Shown here: positions 35,487 through 47,292 of the stretch, piece by piece
Numbering within the stretch: position 1 is the first letter of the stretch
Layout of the letters: each line of letters opens with the position of its first letter
Position numbers and translations under genes: made by a program
The notes under the pieces: generated by a model
Seen by the model: the letters and a program-made list of their open reading frames with translations, nothing else
The model's database searches: none
What the model was told of the DNA's origin: nothing
Assembly: GCF_006864365.1 (NCBI RefSeq)
Contig: NZ_QHLJ01000006.1
Span: 1-64,000 of the forward strand
Reading direction: 5' to 3'
DNA from: Campylobacter sp. MIT 99-7217
GTDB taxonomy: Bacteria > Campylobacterota > Campylobacteria > Campylobacterales > Campylobacteraceae
Length of the DNA: 64,000 bases

Positions 35487-38067
35487 AATTCATGAGATTG
35501 CTAAGGATATGGGCTATCCTAGCAAGGAAATTTTAGAAAAGGCTAAGGAACTTGGTATTGATGTAAAATCTGCTTCAAGTAGTGTTGATGAAGAGGTTGC
35601 CGCAGCTATTTATGAATACATACAAACAAAGATCATTCCAGAAGCTTTTAAGGAAAAGGCAAAAAAAGCAAGTCCTAAAAAAGAGACTAAAGAAACAAAG
35701 GAAGAAAAAAAAGAAAAAAGTCCCAGCAAAGCAAAGGAAAAAAGCCCAAAAAGCAAGGCTAAAGAAGAAGTTAAAGAAGAAAAAAAAGTTCTTGTAAAAG
35801 AAGAGACGATCAAAGAAGAGCCTAAAAAAGAGATCAATTTAGACAAGCAAGAAGAAGCTAATGCCCCTGTTTCTTTAAACCAACGAAGAGGGCTTGTCAT
35901 CGTTAAAAAGAAAAAAGATGAAAATTTACAAGCTATACAAGAAGAGAAAAAAGCACCAAAAAACGCTCATTTAGCATTAAAAGATATGTTTTCTTTAAGT
36001 CAAGAAGAAAGCTTAAAACGCCCTAAGAAAAAGGATAAAAAAGCCCCTCAAAGTCATAAAAAAGAAAATACCTCAAAAATGGATTTTATGGAAAATCAAA
36101 GCTTTGCAGATATTAGTCTTGAAGATGAAGATGTGGTTGTTTTGCCTGATTTTAGCGGTATTAGCGAGGAAAAAGAAGCCCCTGTTTTACCAAAAAAGCA
36201 ACCTGCTGTTTTAAGACAATCTTTTAATCAATTCACAGAAACAAGCCTAAGTAGAAGCAGACGCAAAAAAGCCCCAAAAAGAGTAGAAAAAAAAGAAAAT
36301 GCCGAGATCAAAAGCGTTGAAATTCCAAAGGAAATTCGCCTTTATGAATTTGCAGATAAGATAGGCAAAAACACAAGCGAGATCATCTCAAAGCTCTTTA
36401 TGCTTGGAATGATGACAACCAAAAACGACTTTTTAGATGAAACGGCGATTGAAATTTTGGCTGAAGAATTTGGTATTGAAATAAGCATTATCGATGAGGC
36501 AAGCGAGTTTGATTATATCAAAGAATACGAGCAAAACCAAGATAATAAAAACTTGCAAGCAAGAGCGCCGGTTATCACGATCATGGGGCATGTTGATCAT
36601 GGTAAAACCTCGCTTTTGGACTTTATAAGAAAGTCTCGCGTTGCTAATGCCGAAGCAGGCGGGATCACTCAGCATGTGGGTGCTTATATGGTGGAAAAAA
36701 ACGGACGCAAAATTACCTTTATCGATACTCCCGGACACGAAGCTTTTACGGCTATGCGTGCTAGGGGAGCTAGCATTACTGATATCGTGATCATTGTCGT
36801 AGCTGCTGATGATGGGGTAAAACCTCAAACCAAAGAAGCGATCAATCACGCAAAAGCTGCAAATGTCCCTATCATCATAGCGATCAATAAAATCGACAAG
36901 GAAGATGCAAACCCTGATCTTGTAAAAACCCAGCTTGCAGAAATGGATATAGTGCCTACTGAATGGGGCGGAAAATACGAATTTGTAAGCGTTTCAGCAA
37001 AAAAAGGCACGGGGATTGAAGACTTGCTTGAGATCGTGCTTTTGCAAGCTGATATTTTAGAGCTTAAAGCAGATCCTAAGGCAGCTGCAAAGGCTAGCAT
37101 AGTAGAAAGTTCTGTGCAAAAAGGAAGAGGTCCTGTTGCTACTATCATCGTTCAAAATGGGACACTTAGGGTTGGAAATACCATAGTTGCAGGCGTTGCC
37201 TATGGAAAGGTGCGTGCTATGAGCGATGATAGCGGTAAGGCTATGAAGGAGATTAAGCCCGGAGAATGTGGTGTTATCGTTGGGCTTAGTGAGGTTGCTG
37301 ATGCAGGTGAAACCTTGATTTGCGTTGCAAGCGATAAGGAAGCTAGAGAATACGCTAATAAACGCCACGAATACAACCGCCAAAAAGAGCTTAGCAAATC
37401 CACAAAAGTAAGCCTTGATGAACTTGGAGCAAAGATAAAAGAAGGAAATTTAAAATCCTTACCTGTGATCTTGAAAGCCGATGTGCAAGGCTCACTTGAG
37501 GCTATAAAGGCAAGTCTTGAAAAGCTTAAAAATGATGAGATTAAGGTTAATATCATTCACGCAGCCGTTGGTGGTATCACGCAAAGTGATATAGAGCTTG
37601 CAAGTGCAAGTGAAGATAGCGTGGTGCTTGGCTTTAATATCCGTCCAACAGGCGAGATAAAAGAAAGAGCCAAAGAAAAAGGCGTTCAAATCAAAACTTA
37701 TAATGTTATTTACAATCTCATTGATGATGTCAAAGCCTTGCTTAGTGGCATGATGAGTCCTATTATCAGCGAAGAACAACTTGGACAAGCACAGATCAGG
37801 CAGGTTATTACCGTGCCAAAAATAGGACAAATCGCAGGTTGTATGGTAACTGAGGGTGTGATTAATCGTGGAGCTAAGATCAGGCTTATTCGCGATGGCG
37901 TGGTTGTATTTGAGGGCAATGTAAGCTCGCTTAAACGCTTTAAAGATGATGTAAGAGAGGTTGCAAAAGGCTATGAATGTGGCGTTGGCATAGAAGGGTG
38001 CAATGATATGAAAGAGGGCGATTACATCGAAAGTTACAAAGAAGTTAAGGAACAAGCAAGTTTATGA
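35473..38067 (+). CDS. infB: translation initiation factor IF-2
   Basis: IF-2 is the GTPase that delivers initiator tRNA to the 30S subunit and promotes 50S joining. The 864 residues include an N-terminal IF2-N domain ([18 protein letters not shown]), a Lys/Glu-rich linker to about 270, then a second IF2-N repeat ([20 protein letters not shown]), the G-domain (GHVDHGKTS near 371, [12 protein letters not shown] near 470) and domains II-IV. The linker is almost entirely charged residues. It overlaps rbfA by 4 bases. Confidence 0.97.
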   Translation: MSKVRIHEIAKDMGYPSKEILEKAKELGIDVKSASSSVDEEVAAAIYEYIQTKIIPEAFKEKAKKASPKKETKETKEEKKEKSPSKAKEKSPKSKAKEEVKEEKKVLVKEETIKEEPKKEINLDKQEEANAPVSLNQRRGLVIVKKKKDENLQAIQEEKKAPKNAHLALKDMFSLSQEESLKRPKKKDKKAPQSHKKENTSKMDFMENQSFADISLEDEDVVVLPDFSGISEEKEAPVLPKKQPAVLRQSFNQFTETSLSRSRRKKAPKRVEKKENAEIKSVEIPKEIRLYEFADKIGKNTSEIISKLFMLGMMTTKNDFLDETAIEILAEEFGIEISIIDEASEFDYIKEYEQNQDNKNLQARAPVITIMGHVDHGKTSLLDFIRKSRVANAEAGGITQHVGAYMVEKNGRKITFIDTPGHEAFTAMRARGASITDIVIIVVAADDGVKPQTKEAINHAKAANVPIIIAINKIDKEDANPDLVKTQLAEMDIVPTEWGGKYEFVSVSAKKGTGIEDLLEIVLLQADILELKADPKAAAKASIVESSVQKGRGPVATIIVQNGTLRVGNTIVAGVAYGKVRAMSDDSGKAMKEIKPGECGVIVGLSEVADAGETLICVASDKEAREYANKRHEYNRQKELSKSTKVSLDELGAKIKEGNLKSLPVILKADVQGSLEAIKASLEKLKNDEIKVNIIHAAVGGITQSDIELASASEDSVVLGFNIRPTGEIKERAKEKGVQIKTYNVIYNLIDDVKALLSGMMSPIISEEQLGQAQIRQVITVPKIGQIAGCMVTEGVINRGAKIRLIRDGVVVFEGNVSSLKRFKDDVREVAKGYECGVGIEGCNDMKEGDYIESYKEVKEQASL

Positions 38068-38417
38068 ATCCAAGCGAGATCAAAAAACTTCGAACAGAAA
38101 GCATTTTAAAAGAGCTTATCCCTGAAGCCTTAGCAAATTTAGACGATGAGAGCTTGAAAAATCTTTGCGTAACTGATGTTGAGTGCAAAAAAGGGCGTTA
38201 TGATGCTTTTGTGTATCTTGATAAGATGTTTTTTAACGCTCATGAGCAAGAGCAGATTTTAATGTCTTTAAAAAGGGCGGCAAGGGCTTTGCAAAATTAT
38301 TGCATGAGCGAGCAAGGCTGGTATAGGTGTCCAAATTTTCACTTTAAATTTGATGATAGATTAGAGTATCAAAACCACATGGAAAGCTTGTTTGAAAAGA
38401 TCAAGGAAAAAAGATGA
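38064..38417 (+). CDS. rbfA: ribosome-binding factor A
   Basis: RbfA binds the 30S precursor near helix 1 and is needed for 16S rRNA maturation. This 117-residue version begins [26 protein letters not shown] and has the KH-like [27 protein letters not shown]; the C-terminal [21 protein letters not shown] resembles the usual end. ATG-TGA overlaps exist at both ends (infB and rimP), so translation is coupled. Confidence 0.9.
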   Translation: MNPSEIKKLRTESILKELIPEALANLDDESLKNLCVTDVECKKGRYDAFVYLDKMFFNAHEQEQILMSLKRAARALQNYCMSEQGWYRCPNFHFKFDDRLEYQNHMESLFEKIKEKR

Positions 38418-38860
38418 ACGAGTTAAATTTAAGTGCGTATTGTAAGGAAGCTGGAGTAAGCTTTTATGATAGCGAGCTTGTGAGTGAAAATGGGCATAAA
38501 ATTTACCGCGTTTATATCATCAAAGAAGGCGGAGTGAGCTTAGATGATTGTGCTAGGCTTAGTGAAATTTTATCTCCTGTTTTTGATGTGAAGCCACCTT
38601 GCGAGGGTGAATATTTCCTAGAGGTTTCCTCGCCAGGACTTGAAAGAAAGCTCAGCAAAATAGAGCATTTTTCCCTAAGTATCGGCGAAAATGTCAAGAT
38701 CGTAACTGATGAAAAAGAAAAATTTGAAGCCAAAATCATAGGCGTTAAAGATGAAAATATCATACTAGAGCTTCAAAACACGCCACAAAATAGTGATAAA
38801 AACACATTAGAACTTCCCTTTAACAAAATCAAAAAAGCCAAAACTTTCGTGCAGTGGTAA
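38414..38860 (+). CDS. rimP: ribosome maturation factor RimP
   Basis: RimP assists 30S assembly. The 148-residue protein has the family pattern VSFYDSELVSENGHKIYRVYI, VSLDDCARLSEILSPVFDV, then YFLEVSSPGLERKL (nearly invariant) and the C-terminal SH3-like part with NKIKKAKTFVQW. It is last in the ylxR-infB-rbfA-rimP run; infB and rimP genes are commonly joined, here in reverse order to E. coli. Confidence 0.93.
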   Translation: MNELNLSAYCKEAGVSFYDSELVSENGHKIYRVYIIKEGGVSLDDCARLSEILSPVFDVKPPCEGEYFLEVSSPGLERKLSKIEHFSLSIGENVKIVTDEKEKFEAKIIGVKDENIILELQNTPQNSDKNTLELPFNKIKKAKTFVQW

Positions 38861-38988
38861 AAAACTTAACACTTTGCGTTTAATCTTAAAAATACTTTAT
38901 TTTAACTCAAAATAAAATCTCATTTTATATTTAACTTTTCTTTAAATTTGATTAATCAAATTTTTATAGTATTTAAAAAAGGAAAAAT

Positions 38989-39177
38989 ATGAAAAAAATA
39001 CTTTGTTTTTGTTTATTTTTGGGTATGGCACAAGCTACTTCTTTAGATGAAAAATACAAAAATATCGAAGTTAGCGGGGAAATAAAACTTCTTTATGATA
39101 AACAAAAAACGACAAATGAAAATCTCAAAAGAAAGCCCAAAAAATCAGAAGCCACGATAAATTTAGAACTCAAATAA
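38989..39177 (+). pseudogene. porin-like N-terminal fragment (probable remnant)
   Basis: This 62-codon ORF has a signal peptide (CFCLFLGMAQA) followed by SLDEKYKNIEVSGEIKLLYD and ATINLELK. That is the start expected of Campylobacter Opr-type porins (KNV.VSG.IR..Y), but the frame stops 45 residues into the mature protein. It has a ribosome binding site (AAAAAGGAAAA) and follows a 128-bp AT-rich gap after rimP. The following minus-strand gene comes 20 bases later, so the rest is gone. It could instead be a genuine 45-residue exported peptide. Confidence 0.45.
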
Positions 39178-39197
39178 GCTTGATTTTGCCTAAAAAC

Positions 39198-40241
39198 TCA
39201 AAGTAAATTCTTTGTTTTTAAGATCATATACATCTTTATCGTTGAAATGAAAAAAGTAAGGATAGCAGGTCCTAGGATAATGCCCCAAAAACCAAAGCTT
39301 GAAATCCCTGCGATCATGGCTAAAAAGATAAGAAGCTCGTTGATCTGAGTTGGGGTTTGAACAAGTCTTTCATTGATCCATTTGATGATCAAAGGCTTGA
39401 TAAAGGTATCAGCAATAACCGAAATAACAATGATAGAAGAAAGCAAAATCCAAATCGCCCCACTTAAATTCCCCATAGCAAACTCATAAAGACTCAAAGG
39501 CACATAAACCAAAGCTCCTCCAACAGCTGGTATCATCGATGAAAAAGCAAAAATGATCCCAAAAAGCACACTATCATAGTCAAAAAATGCCACGATCATA
39601 GCAAACAAAGCTCCCTCAAAAATAGCTATCAGCACAACAGAGTAAAACACCACCGCCATGACATTACCCACTTCACTTAAAACCTCTTCAAATTCCTTTT
39701 TGTCGATAGGTACTATTGATTTGACATACAAGATAAGCTGTGTGCCGTAGAGATTAGCAAAAAAGAAAAAAACGATGATAAGAGCCATATCTATGATAAA
39801 TTTAGCCCCACTTTTTGTGAAATTTGAAAAAAAGCCCAAGGCATTTTTAGAAAAAGAATTTAAATCTATGCTATTGATAGCTTCGGTAATTTTTGGCTTT
39901 AAAAAAGCTAAACTTTCAGGCAGATCAAAATGATAGTTCTTGATATAGTTTAAGGTATAAGTAACACTTGCCATGTCAAAGTCTTTTAAGGTTACTGCGA
40001 TCTTAACTACAGCATAAACAAAGGGAGCAAAAAATAAAAATAAAACTAAAATGGTCGTAAAGCTTGCGGCTAAAACCTTTTTACCGCCAAAAAGGCTTAG
40101 AAATTTCGCATTGATATTTGAGGTTGCAACTGCCATTAAAGAGCCTATGGCAATGACCATCAAAAAATCCTTAAACAAATAAATCAACAAACACAAAACA
40201 ATACTAATAAAAAAAATAAAAAAGAAAGCCCCATTTTTCAT
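39198..40241 (-). CDS. AI-2E-family membrane permease (AmaA-like)
   Basis: This 347-residue inner-membrane protein has eight or more hydrophobic segments, with the family motifs ALVYVPLSLYEFAMGNLSGAIW and AGISSFGFWGIILGPAI near the end. The family (DUF20/UPF0118) includes putative exporters; the quorum-signal role in the name is not shown for most members. It sits 9 bases after ruvB on the minus strand, as amaA does in C. jejuni. Confidence 0.85.
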   Translation of the reverse strand: MKNGAFFFIFFISIVLCLLIYLFKDFLMVIAIGSLMAVATSNINAKFLSLFGGKKVLAASFTTILVLFLFFAPFVYAVVKIAVTLKDFDMASVTYTLNYIKNYHFDLPESLAFLKPKITEAINSIDLNSFSKNALGFFSNFTKSGAKFIIDMALIIVFFFFANLYGTQLILYVKSIVPIDKKEFEEVLSEVGNVMAVVFYSVVLIAIFEGALFAMIVAFFDYDSVLFGIIFAFSSMIPAVGGALVYVPLSLYEFAMGNLSGAIWILLSSIIVISVIADTFIKPLIIKWINERLVQTPTQINELLIFLAMIAGISSFGFWGIILGPAILTFFISTIKMYMILKTKNLL

Positions 40242-40250
40242 CTTATCCCC

Positions 40251-41258
40251 TTACTCATCAAACAAGCCCTTATCAAAGCTAAGCTTTAAGACATCATAGC
40301 TTTTAAGGCTGGCTATACGCCCTTTTGCGGTACGTTCTATATAGCCATTTGCCAGCAAATAAGGCTCTATCACATCTTCTATAGTGTTTTCATCTTCGCT
40401 TAAAGCCGCTGCTATGCTTGCAAGTCCCATAGGACGCCTTTTTGCAGCTGTTAAAAGCTCTAAATACCTTAAATCCATACTATCAAAACCAAGCTCATTC
40501 ACACCAAGCGAATTTAGTGCTTCATTTGCTCTTTCAAGGCTGATTTGCTCCTCATCATTCACATCAGCAAAGTCTCGCACCCTTTTTAAAAGTCTTAGGG
40601 CGATTCTTGGGGTTGAGCGACTTCTTTTGGCTATTTCTAAAGCAGCTTTTTGCTCGCAAGTTTTGCCAAGTTTTAAGCTTGCTTTTTCTATGATCAAGGC
40701 TAGTTCGGCATCTTTGTAAAATTCAAGGCGAAACTGCATACCAAAGCGATCTCGCAAAGGATTGCTAAGCATTCCAGCACGCGTTGTCGCACCGATGAGC
40801 GTAAATTTGGGCAGATCTATTTTTATGGTTTGTGCAGCAGGTCCGCTTCCTATGATAATATCAAGGCGAAAATCCTCCATAGCAGGATAAAGCACCTCTT
40901 CAATGGCAGGGGAAAGTCTGTGAATTTCATCGATAAAAAGCACATCGCCCTCGCTTAAATTTGTCAAAATCGCAGCCAAATCCCCGCTTTTTTCTATCAT
41001 AGGAGCGGCTGTTGTTTTGATATTTGCTCCCATTTCATAAGAAATGATATTAGCCAAAGTGGTCTTTCCAAGCCCAGCAGGTCCGCTAAAAAGGATATGA
41101 TCAAGGCATTCGCCGCGTTTTTTAGCAGCCGTGATAAAAATTTTTAAATTTTTCTTGATATTTTCTTGACCTATATAGCCCTCAAAACTGCTTGGGCGTA
41201 AGGAAGTTTCGTAAGTTTCATCAAAGGAGATTTTTTCTATTTCTACTATTCTGTCCAT
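40251..41258 (-). CDS. ruvB: Holliday junction helicase subunit RuvB
   Basis: RuvB is the hexameric motor that, with RuvA, branch-migrates Holliday junctions for RuvC. It has 335 residues with Walker [14 protein letters not shown] (near 58), Walker [17 protein letters not shown], sensor [18 protein letters not shown], arginine finger and C-terminal winged helix ([25 protein letters not shown]-type). The resolvase ruvC is 15 kb away at 55442, so the genes are not an operon here. Confidence 0.97.
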   Translation of the reverse strand: MDRIVEIEKISFDETYETSLRPSSFEGYIGQENIKKNLKIFITAAKKRGECLDHILFSGPAGLGKTTLANIISYEMGANIKTTAAPMIEKSGDLAAILTNLSEGDVLFIDEIHRLSPAIEEVLYPAMEDFRLDIIIGSGPAAQTIKIDLPKFTLIGATTRAGMLSNPLRDRFGMQFRLEFYKDAELALIIEKASLKLGKTCEQKAALEIAKRSRSTPRIALRLLKRVRDFADVNDEEQISLERANEALNSLGVNELGFDSMDLRYLELLTAAKRRPMGLASIAAALSEDENTIEDVIEPYLLANGYIERTAKGRIASLKSYDVLKLSFDKGLFDE

Positions 41259-41348
41259 TATTTTGCTTAAAAATTTGAGTTTTAAAATGGGATTTTAGCT
41301 AAATTTTGCTACAATTTTCATAAATTTTTTAAAAATGACGATATAAGT

Positions 41349-41759
41349 ATGGGAATATTAGAACAATTAGAGCTTGATTTTGATCATGATGATGTGGAGA
41401 AGTTTTTGCACTTTTTTAGGACGATGTGCGATAAACTTGAGCCTTTGATTATCGATTTGGGAAGCGATAGCACAAAATACAAACTCGCTGTTTTAGAAAT
41501 AGCTCGCCTAGCACACAACACAGCTTGGGCGGCCAGGAGGCTTGAGCTTAGCGAGGTTACGGATTTTTGTGTGTTTTGCGAGGATATGATGGAGCAAGCA
41601 AAGAGATTTGAAGGTCCTGCGAGTGATGAATTTACAGATTGGATGCTTTTGATGAGTGAGCAATTTGAAAAATATTGTCGCTCTTATGAAGAAGATGCTT
41701 CAAATTTAGCTGTTTTTAATCCTTTAATTGTTAATGTTCCAAGTATCGTTTCTAAGTAA
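41349..41759 (+). CDS. conserved acidic helical protein of unknown function
   Basis: This 136-residue soluble protein is acidic and helical. A stretch IARLAHNTAWAARRLELSEVTDF loosely recalls the phospho-His helix of Hpt domains (AH then small residues), and this weak similarity is all that hints at a role. No signal or membrane segment is seen. It is divergent from ruvB and stops one base before the tmRNA gene begins, with no terminator between, so ssrA must have its own promoter inside this gene or be processed from a shared transcript. Confidence 0.65.
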   Translation: MGILEQLELDFDHDDVEKFLHFFRTMCDKLEPLIIDLGSDSTKYKLAVLEIARLAHNTAWAARRLELSEVTDFCVFCEDMMEQAKRFEGPASDEFTDWMLLMSEQFEKYCRSYEEDASNLAVFNPLIVNVPSIVSK

Positions 41760-41760
41760 T

Positions 41761-42119
41761 GGGAGTGACTTGGCTTCGACAGGATTACTTTGGCTTAAGT
41801 GGCATACCGCTTTGGGCAAAGCGTTAAAAGCCTAAACTAAATTTAAACGCAAACAACGCGAAATTCGCTCCTGCTTACGCTAAAGCTGCGTAGGTTCAGT
41901 TGAGCCTTGCCTTAGATGATGCTATCTAATCTAAGAAGCAAGTTATCAAGATAGTGTAGCCTTTAAATTTGACGCATTTTGGGGTGAAATTTAGTCTCAG
42001 CCTTGCAGGAAGTTTTGGAAGATGAGCTTTGCAAGGTGAAGTTTTCATCTTTACTAAGTATGTAGAAGCTTTTGTTGTGGTAGTTTTGGACAGGGGTTCA
42101 ATTCCCCTCACTTCCACCA
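41761..42119 (+). ncRNA. ssrA: transfer-messenger RNA
   Basis: The 5' end GGGAGTGACTTGGCTTCGAC and 3' end with TTCAATTCCCCTCACTTCCACCA-type acceptor are standard for tmRNA. The tag frame is 41849-41893: GCA AAC AAC GCG AAA TTC and onward to TAG, encoding ANNAKFAPAYAKAA. tmRNA rescues ribosomes stalled on broken messages and marks the product for degradation. The CCA is encoded (42117-42119). The length, about 359 nt, and the tag type are those of Campylobacter. The gap 42120-42347 holds no gene, only AT-rich promoter DNA for putA. Confidence 0.97.
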
Positions 42120-42265
42120 TTTGACCCTTAAATTCTTTAAATTTAAAATCACGCTTTAAGTCTTTATCAAAAATTATAAAGCTTAATAAATTATTAAACC
42201 TTTCTTTATTGATTTTAAATATTGCCTTAAATGTTACTTTTTTTTACATCATAATTATAAATTTC

Positions 42266-42277
42266 AAAAAAAAAAAA
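42266..42277. repeat. A12 tract in the putA upstream region
   Basis: Twelve A lie 70-82 bases upstream of the putA start, about 28 bases before a TATTAT at 42306-42311. Length changes might affect expression, but long A-tracts are common in this AT-rich DNA. Confidence 0.5.
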
Positions 42278-42347
42278 ACAATTTATTTCAAACTTAATTT
42301 TATTGTATTATATTTTAGAAAATAAAATACCCATTAGGAGTTACTAA

Positions 42348-45300
42348 ATGTTACAAAAAACCTTAGACCTAGCTCAAAATTTGCAAAAACAAATACAAGC
42401 AAATTTAAGCTCTAAAGAAAAAGCCTTTCATCACAAAATGCAAAAACTACTCACAAACCCACAAAACAAAGTCCTACTCATAGAGCTTTTAGACCGCTCT
42501 TTTCGCTCAAAAAATGCTTTTGTAAATTTTGAATTTATCGAGCATACTCTTAATAAATTTGGACTTGGGGATTTTTTCTCTGCTTTTGAGAAATTCTTGC
42601 TTTTTAGCTTTTTAAATTTTGGAAAATTCGCCCCAAATTTAAGTGTGCCTTTTTTCATTAAGCATTTAAGAGAGGACACTAAGGATATGGTTTTGGACTC
42701 TGATGAGAGCTTTTTAAAACCTCACATTGAGCAAAGAAAGACACAAAATATCACTCTTAATATCAATTTGATAGGCGAGGAGGTTTTAGGAGAAGGCGAG
42801 AGTAAATTTCGTATCAAAAAATACGAAGAAGCGATAAAATCAAGCTATATTAGCTATATTTCTATCAAAATCACGACTATTTTTTCGCAAATTAATATCA
42901 TAGATTTTGAATATTCTAAAAAAGAGATTGTAAAAAGGCTTGATCATCTTTACTCTCTAGCTTTAGAGGAGGAAAAAAAGCAAGGAAGTTCTAAATTTAT
43001 CAATCTTGATATGGAGGAATTTAGGGATTTAGAATTAACCGTGGCTGCTTTTATGGAAAGCATTGCTAAATTTGATTTAGAAGCAGGAATTGTGCTACAA
43101 GCTTATTTGCCTGATTCTTATGAATACCTTAAAAAGCTTTTTGCCTTTTCTAAAGAGAGGGTTTTAAAAGGAATGAAGCCTATTAAAATCCGCTTTGTCA
43201 AGGGTGCAAATATGGAAAGTGAGGAAACTATCGCTTCTCAAAGAGGCTGGGAGCTTCCAACCTTTACACGAAAAATCGACACAGATAGCAATTATAATAA
43301 AATGCTTGATTTTATCTTACAAGATGACAATCACAAATACATAAATATAGGCATAGCAAGCCATAATATCTTTGAGATAGCCTATGCTTACACTCGCATT
43401 TATGAAGCAGGGGCGCAAAAAAGCTTTAGCTTTGAAATGCTTGAGGGTATGAGCTTGCAATGCTCTTATGAATTATCCAAAATGCACAAGCTCATCTTAT
43501 ACGCTCCAGTTTGCGATGAAAAGCATTTTAATAACGCCATTGCTTATCTTGTAAGACGCCTTGATGAGAATACAAGCGAGGATAATTTTATGCGTTATTT
43601 TTTCAATCTCAAAGTGGGCGATGAAAATTATGAAAAGCAAAAAGAACTTTTTTTAAACTCTTTAAAAGGCATTGAAAGCCTTGATAATTCAACAAGACGC
43701 ACACAAGATAGAAACAAAAACGAAGCTATCAAGGGAAGCTATGAATTAAAAAGCTTTCAAAATGAGCCTGATACTGATTTTATCCTGCCTCAAAATAGAG
43801 CTTGGGCGCAAAAAATAAGAGCAAAATATGAAAATTTAAAAGAATTAAAAGCCGTGCCTGTGATTGGGTCTGAGCTTGAAAGTGAGGGGCTTGAAAGGGT
43901 TGAAATTTATGAAAAAATTAATAATGAAAAAATCGGCGAGGTTTTTTTAGCAGGGCAAAATGAAATTCAAAAAGCCTTAGAAGTAGCTAAAAACTCAAGC
44001 TTTACGCAAAAAAGCTTTGATGAAATTTACAAGCTTTTAGATAACACAGCAAAGCTTATGAGGCAAAGAAGAGGGGATTTGATAGGAATAGCAGCTCTTG
44101 AAGTGGGAAAAACCTTTTTAGAGCTTGATCCTGAAGTGAGCGAGGCTATTGACTTTTTAGAGTTTTATCCACACTCCTTAGAGCTTTTACAAAAACAAAA
44201 TCCTAAGACTAAATTTAGCCCAAAAGGGCTTGGAGTGGTAATTGCACCTTGGAATTTCCCTGTTGGAATTTCAGTTGGCACGATAGCTGCACCACTAGCT
44301 GCTGGAAATGTAGTCATTTACAAGCCCTCAAGCCTTTCTATGCTTACAGCTTATGAGCTTTGTAAATGCTTTTGGGATGCTGGGGTGCCAAAAGACGCTT
44401 TGATTTTCTTACCCTCAAAGGGCAGTGATATTTCAAAATACCTGCTTTGCGATGAAAGCGTTAAATTTAGCGTGCTAACAGGAGGAGAAGAAACAGCTTA
44501 TGCTATGCTTAAAGCAAATCCTACCCTGCTTTTAAGTGCTGAAACAGGGGGCAAAAACGCCACTATAGTTACAAAAATGGCAGATAGAGATCAAGCTGTG
44601 AAAAATATCGTGCATTCTGCTTTTTCAAACTCAGGGCAAAAATGCTCGGCTACTTCTTTGCTTGTGCTTGAAAAAGAAGTGTATGAGGATGAGGAGTTTC
44701 AAAAAGCACTTGTGGATGCGGCTTCTTCTATGGAGCTTGGTTCGCCTTTTGAGTTTAAAAACAAATTAGCAGCCCTTGCAAGTAAGCCTGATTCTAAGCT
44801 TAAAAAGGCTTTAAGCGAGCTAACAAGTGAGGAAAAATGGGTTTTAGAGCCTAAATTTAAGAATGATTATCTAATGAGTCCGGCTATAAAATACGGCACA
44901 AAAAAAGGGGATTTCACTCATATGAATGAGCTTTTTGCGCCGGTTTTAAGCGTAATGAAAGCTGAGAGCTTAAAAGAAGCCATTGAGCTTGTCAATCACA
45001 CAGGATATGGGCTTACGGCTGGGCTTGAAAGCCTTGATGAGAGAGAATGGGAGTATTTTCATACGCATATTGAGGCTGGAAATATTTATATCAATAAGCC
45101 TACAACAGGGGCGATAGTGCTAAGACAGCCCTTTGGCGGGGTGAAAAAATCCGCCATAGGCTTTGGTCGCAAGGTAGGCATTTACAATTATATCACGCAG
45201 TTTTTAAACATCAATCAAAACGAAGCTGATGAGAATTTACTCGAAAATGAGCTTTCACAAAAACTTACAAATTTAGGCTATGAAAAATTAGCCTTGTTAG

Positions 45301-45806
45301 CAAAAAGCTATGCTTATCACTATGAAAATGAGTTTAAGCTTAGTAAAGATTATGTAGGCATAAGAGGCGAGGATAATCTTTTTTCTTACACGAAAATTAA
45401 AAATTTAGGCTTTAGAGTGTGCGAGGAGGATAGTTTAGAGGATATTTTAGGTGTAATTATTGCTTCAAATTTATTAAATTTAGACACACTCATAAGCTTT
45501 GAAAAAAATGAAAATGCTCTTCTAGCTAAAGAGCTTTGCCAAAAGCTTAATATTGAGGCTAAATTTAAAGAAGAAAGCCTTGAAAGCTTTATTTCAAATC
45601 TTGAAAGTTTTGAAAGAGTGCGTTATCACAAAACTGCCAGCACAGAGGATAAGCTTTATCAAAAAGCAGCAAGCTTAGCTAAGATTATCATTCGAACTAA
45701 GCCTTTGCTAAATGGGCGTTTTGAACTGCTTTACTATCACAATGAAAAATCCTTAAGCATAAGCTATCATCGCTACGGAAATTTAGGCATTCGTGCATTA
45801 AAATAA
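42348..45806 (+). CDS. putA: bifunctional proline dehydrogenase / delta-1-pyrroline-5-carboxylate dehydrogenase
   Basis: PutA turns proline into glutamate in two oxidations. The 1152 residues hold an FAD-dependent proline dehydrogenase at about 100-440 ([13 protein letters not shown] and SFEMLEGM in the barrel) and an aldehyde dehydrogenase at about 480-980 ([25 protein letters not shown]; Glu in LSAETGGKN; catalytic Cys in [20 protein letters not shown]), then about 150 extra C-terminal residues. There is no N-terminal ribbon-helix-helix, so it does not bind DNA like the E. coli form. putP follows by 10 bases; proline is a known carbon source for Campylobacter. Confidence 0.96.
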   Translation: MLQKTLDLAQNLQKQIQANLSSKEKAFHHKMQKLLTNPQNKVLLIELLDRSFRSKNAFVNFEFIEHTLNKFGLGDFFSAFEKFLLFSFLNFGKFAPNLSVPFFIKHLREDTKDMVLDSDESFLKPHIEQRKTQNITLNINLIGEEVLGEGESKFRIKKYEEAIKSSYISYISIKITTIFSQINIIDFEYSKKEIVKRLDHLYSLALEEEKKQGSSKFINLDMEEFRDLELTVAAFMESIAKFDLEAGIVLQAYLPDSYEYLKKLFAFSKERVLKGMKPIKIRFVKGANMESEETIASQRGWELPTFTRKIDTDSNYNKMLDFILQDDNHKYINIGIASHNIFEIAYAYTRIYEAGAQKSFSFEMLEGMSLQCSYELSKMHKLILYAPVCDEKHFNNAIAYLVRRLDENTSEDNFMRYFFNLKVGDENYEKQKELFLNSLKGIESLDNSTRRTQDRNKNEAIKGSYELKSFQNEPDTDFILPQNRAWAQKIRAKYENLKELKAVPVIGSELESEGLERVEIYEKINNEKIGEVFLAGQNEIQKALEVAKNSSFTQKSFDEIYKLLDNTAKLMRQRRGDLIGIAALEVGKTFLELDPEVSEAIDFLEFYPHSLELLQKQNPKTKFSPKGLGVVIAPWNFPVGISVGTIAAPLAAGNVVIYKPSSLSMLTAYELCKCFWDAGVPKDALIFLPSKGSDISKYLLCDESVKFSVLTGGEETAYAMLKANPTLLLSAETGGKNATIVTKMADRDQAVKNIVHSAFSNSGQKCSATSLLVLEKEVYEDEEFQKALVDAASSMELGSPFEFKNKLAALASKPDSKLKKALSELTSEEKWVLEPKFKNDYLMSPAIKYGTKKGDFTHMNELFAPVLSVMKAESLKEAIELVNHTGYGLTAGLESLDEREWEYFHTHIEAGNIYINKPTTGAIVLRQPFGGVKKSAIGFGRKVGIYNYITQFLNINQNEADENLLENELSQKLTNLGYEKLALLAKSYAYHYENEFKLSKDYVGIRGEDNLFSYTKIKNLGFRVCEEDSLEDILGVIIASNLLNLDTLISFEKNENALLAKELCQKLNIEAKFKEESLESFISNLESFERVRYHKTASTEDKLYQKAASLAKIIIRTKPLLNGRFELLYYHNEKSLSISYHRYGNLGIRALK

Positions 45807-45816
45807 AGGAGAAACA

Positions 45817-47292
45817 ATGGAAACCGTGCAAATTAACACTCAAATTGCGATTATGTTTATAGCCTATTCAGCACTTATGCTTTTTATAGGCTTTTATTTT
45901 TACAGACAAAACAAAAGCACAGAGGATTATTTTTTAGGAGGCAGAAGCTTAGGACCTGTGGTTTCAGCTTTGAGCGCTGGGGCAAGTGATATGAGTGCTT
46001 GGCTTTTGATGGGGCTTCCTGGGGCTTTGTATGTGAGTGGTTTGGTGGATAGTTATATAGCCATAGGGCTTAGCATAGGGGCTTGCTTGAACTGGCTTTT
46101 TGTGGCTAAAAGGCTTAGAATTTACACTAGCGTCGTGGCTGATTCCATTACCATACCTGATTATTTTGAAACCCGTTTTAGTGATGATAAGCATATTTTA
46201 AGGATAATTTGCGCCATAGTTATATTGATCTTTTTTACCTTTTATGTAAGCTCTGGTCTTGTTGGTGGGGCGAAACTTTTTGAAAGCACCTTTGGCATAG
46301 AATATGAATACGCTCTAACAACAGGCACACTCATCATCGTAGCTTATACTTTTTTTGGAGGTTATAAAGCAGTTTGCTGGACGGATATGATTCAAGGGCT
46401 TTTAATGCTCTCAGCTCTTATCATCGTGCCTATTGTGATGCTTATACATTTAGGAGGGCTTGAGGAGGCTTTAAGCGTGGTTCAAGAAATAAAGCCAAAT
46501 GCTTTATCTATGGGCGAGGGCATTAGCTTTTTAGCTATTATTTCAGCTCTTGCTTGGGGGCTTGGATATTTTGGTCAGCCTCATATTTTGGTGCGTTTTA
46601 TGTCTATTCGCTCCACAAAAGAAATCCCAACAGCAACTTTCATAGGCATTTCTTGGATGATACTTTGTCTGATTGGCTCTTGTTCGATTGGGATTTTAGG
46701 ACTTGCTTATGTGAATAAATTTAATCTTTCTTTGCAAGATCCTGAAAAAATCTTTATCGTAATGTCTCAGCTTTTATTTAATCCTTGGATAGCAGGGATT
46801 TTACTCTCGGCTATACTTGCGGCGATAATGAGCACGGCTAGTTCTCAGCTTCTTGTTTCAAGCTCAACCTTGGCTGAGGATTTTTATAAAAAGATTTTCA
46901 AAGAAGACGCTTCCAATGAAACGGTTTTAAATTTAGGCAAGATAGGCGTTTTGCTTGTCGCCATGATAGCCTTTTTGATCTCAACTGATAAAAACTCAAG
47001 CGTTTTAAGTATAGTTTCTTATGCTTGGGCTGGCTTTGGAGCTAGCTTTGGCTCGGTTATGCTTTTTTCTTTATTTTGGGCTAGAATGACCAGAATAGGA
47101 GCTATCGGGGGCATGATAGCAGGAAGCGTGGTTGTAGTGGTATGGAAGAACTTCATCTATCAATACATGCCTGTATACGAGATACTACCCGGCTTCATAG
47201 CAGCAAGCCTTGCTATCATTATCTTAAGCCTAGCTACAACAGTAAGACCTGGCACTAAAGCAGCCTATGAAAAAATGCTCAAAGAGCTTTAA
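45817..47292 (+). CDS. putP: sodium/proline symporter
   Basis: PutP is the sodium-coupled proline importer. The 491 residues form about 13 membrane segments of the SSS family: [39 protein letters not shown] near the N-terminus carries the sodium site, and [28 protein letters not shown] the second one. It is cotranscribed with putA (10-base gap, AAAGGAG before ATG), giving an import-and-degrade pair. The stop lies inside a terminator palindrome at 47291-47316. Confidence 0.96.
   Translation: METVQINTQIAIMFIAYSALMLFIGFYFYRQNKSTEDYFLGGRSLGPVVSALSAGASDMSAWLLMGLPGALYVSGLVDSYIAIGLSIGACLNWLFVAKRLRIYTSVVADSITIPDYFETRFSDDKHILRIICAIVILIFFTFYVSSGLVGGAKLFESTFGIEYEYALTTGTLIIVAYTFFGGYKAVCWTDMIQGLLMLSALIIVPIVMLIHLGGLEEALSVVQEIKPNALSMGEGISFLAIISALAWGLGYFGQPHILVRFMSIRSTKEIPTATFIGISWMILCLIGSCSIGILGLAYVNKFNLSLQDPEKIFIVMSQLLFNPWIAGILLSAILAAIMSTASSQLLVSSSTLAEDFYKKIFKEDASNETVLNLGKIGVLLVAMIAFLISTDKNSSVLSIVSYAWAGFGASFGSVMLFSLFWARMTRIGAIGGMIAGSVVVVVWKNFIYQYMPVYEILPGFIAASLAIIILSLATTVRPGTKAAYEKMLKEL

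Noticed and set aside
35582-38055. Several ORFs in other frames within infB
   Set aside because: They are Lys/Arg- or Ser-rich shadows of the low-complexity linker and have no ribosome binding sites or family features.
41926-42120. 64-codon ORF on the minus strand starting MVEVRGIEPLS
   Set aside because: It is antisense to the 3' part of tmRNA; this peptide is a well-known false gene call over RNA genes.
42266-42277. A12 tract upstream of putA as a phase switch
   Set aside because: It lies well upstream of the likely -10 and long A runs are frequent in this DNA; evidence is too weak for a separate finding.
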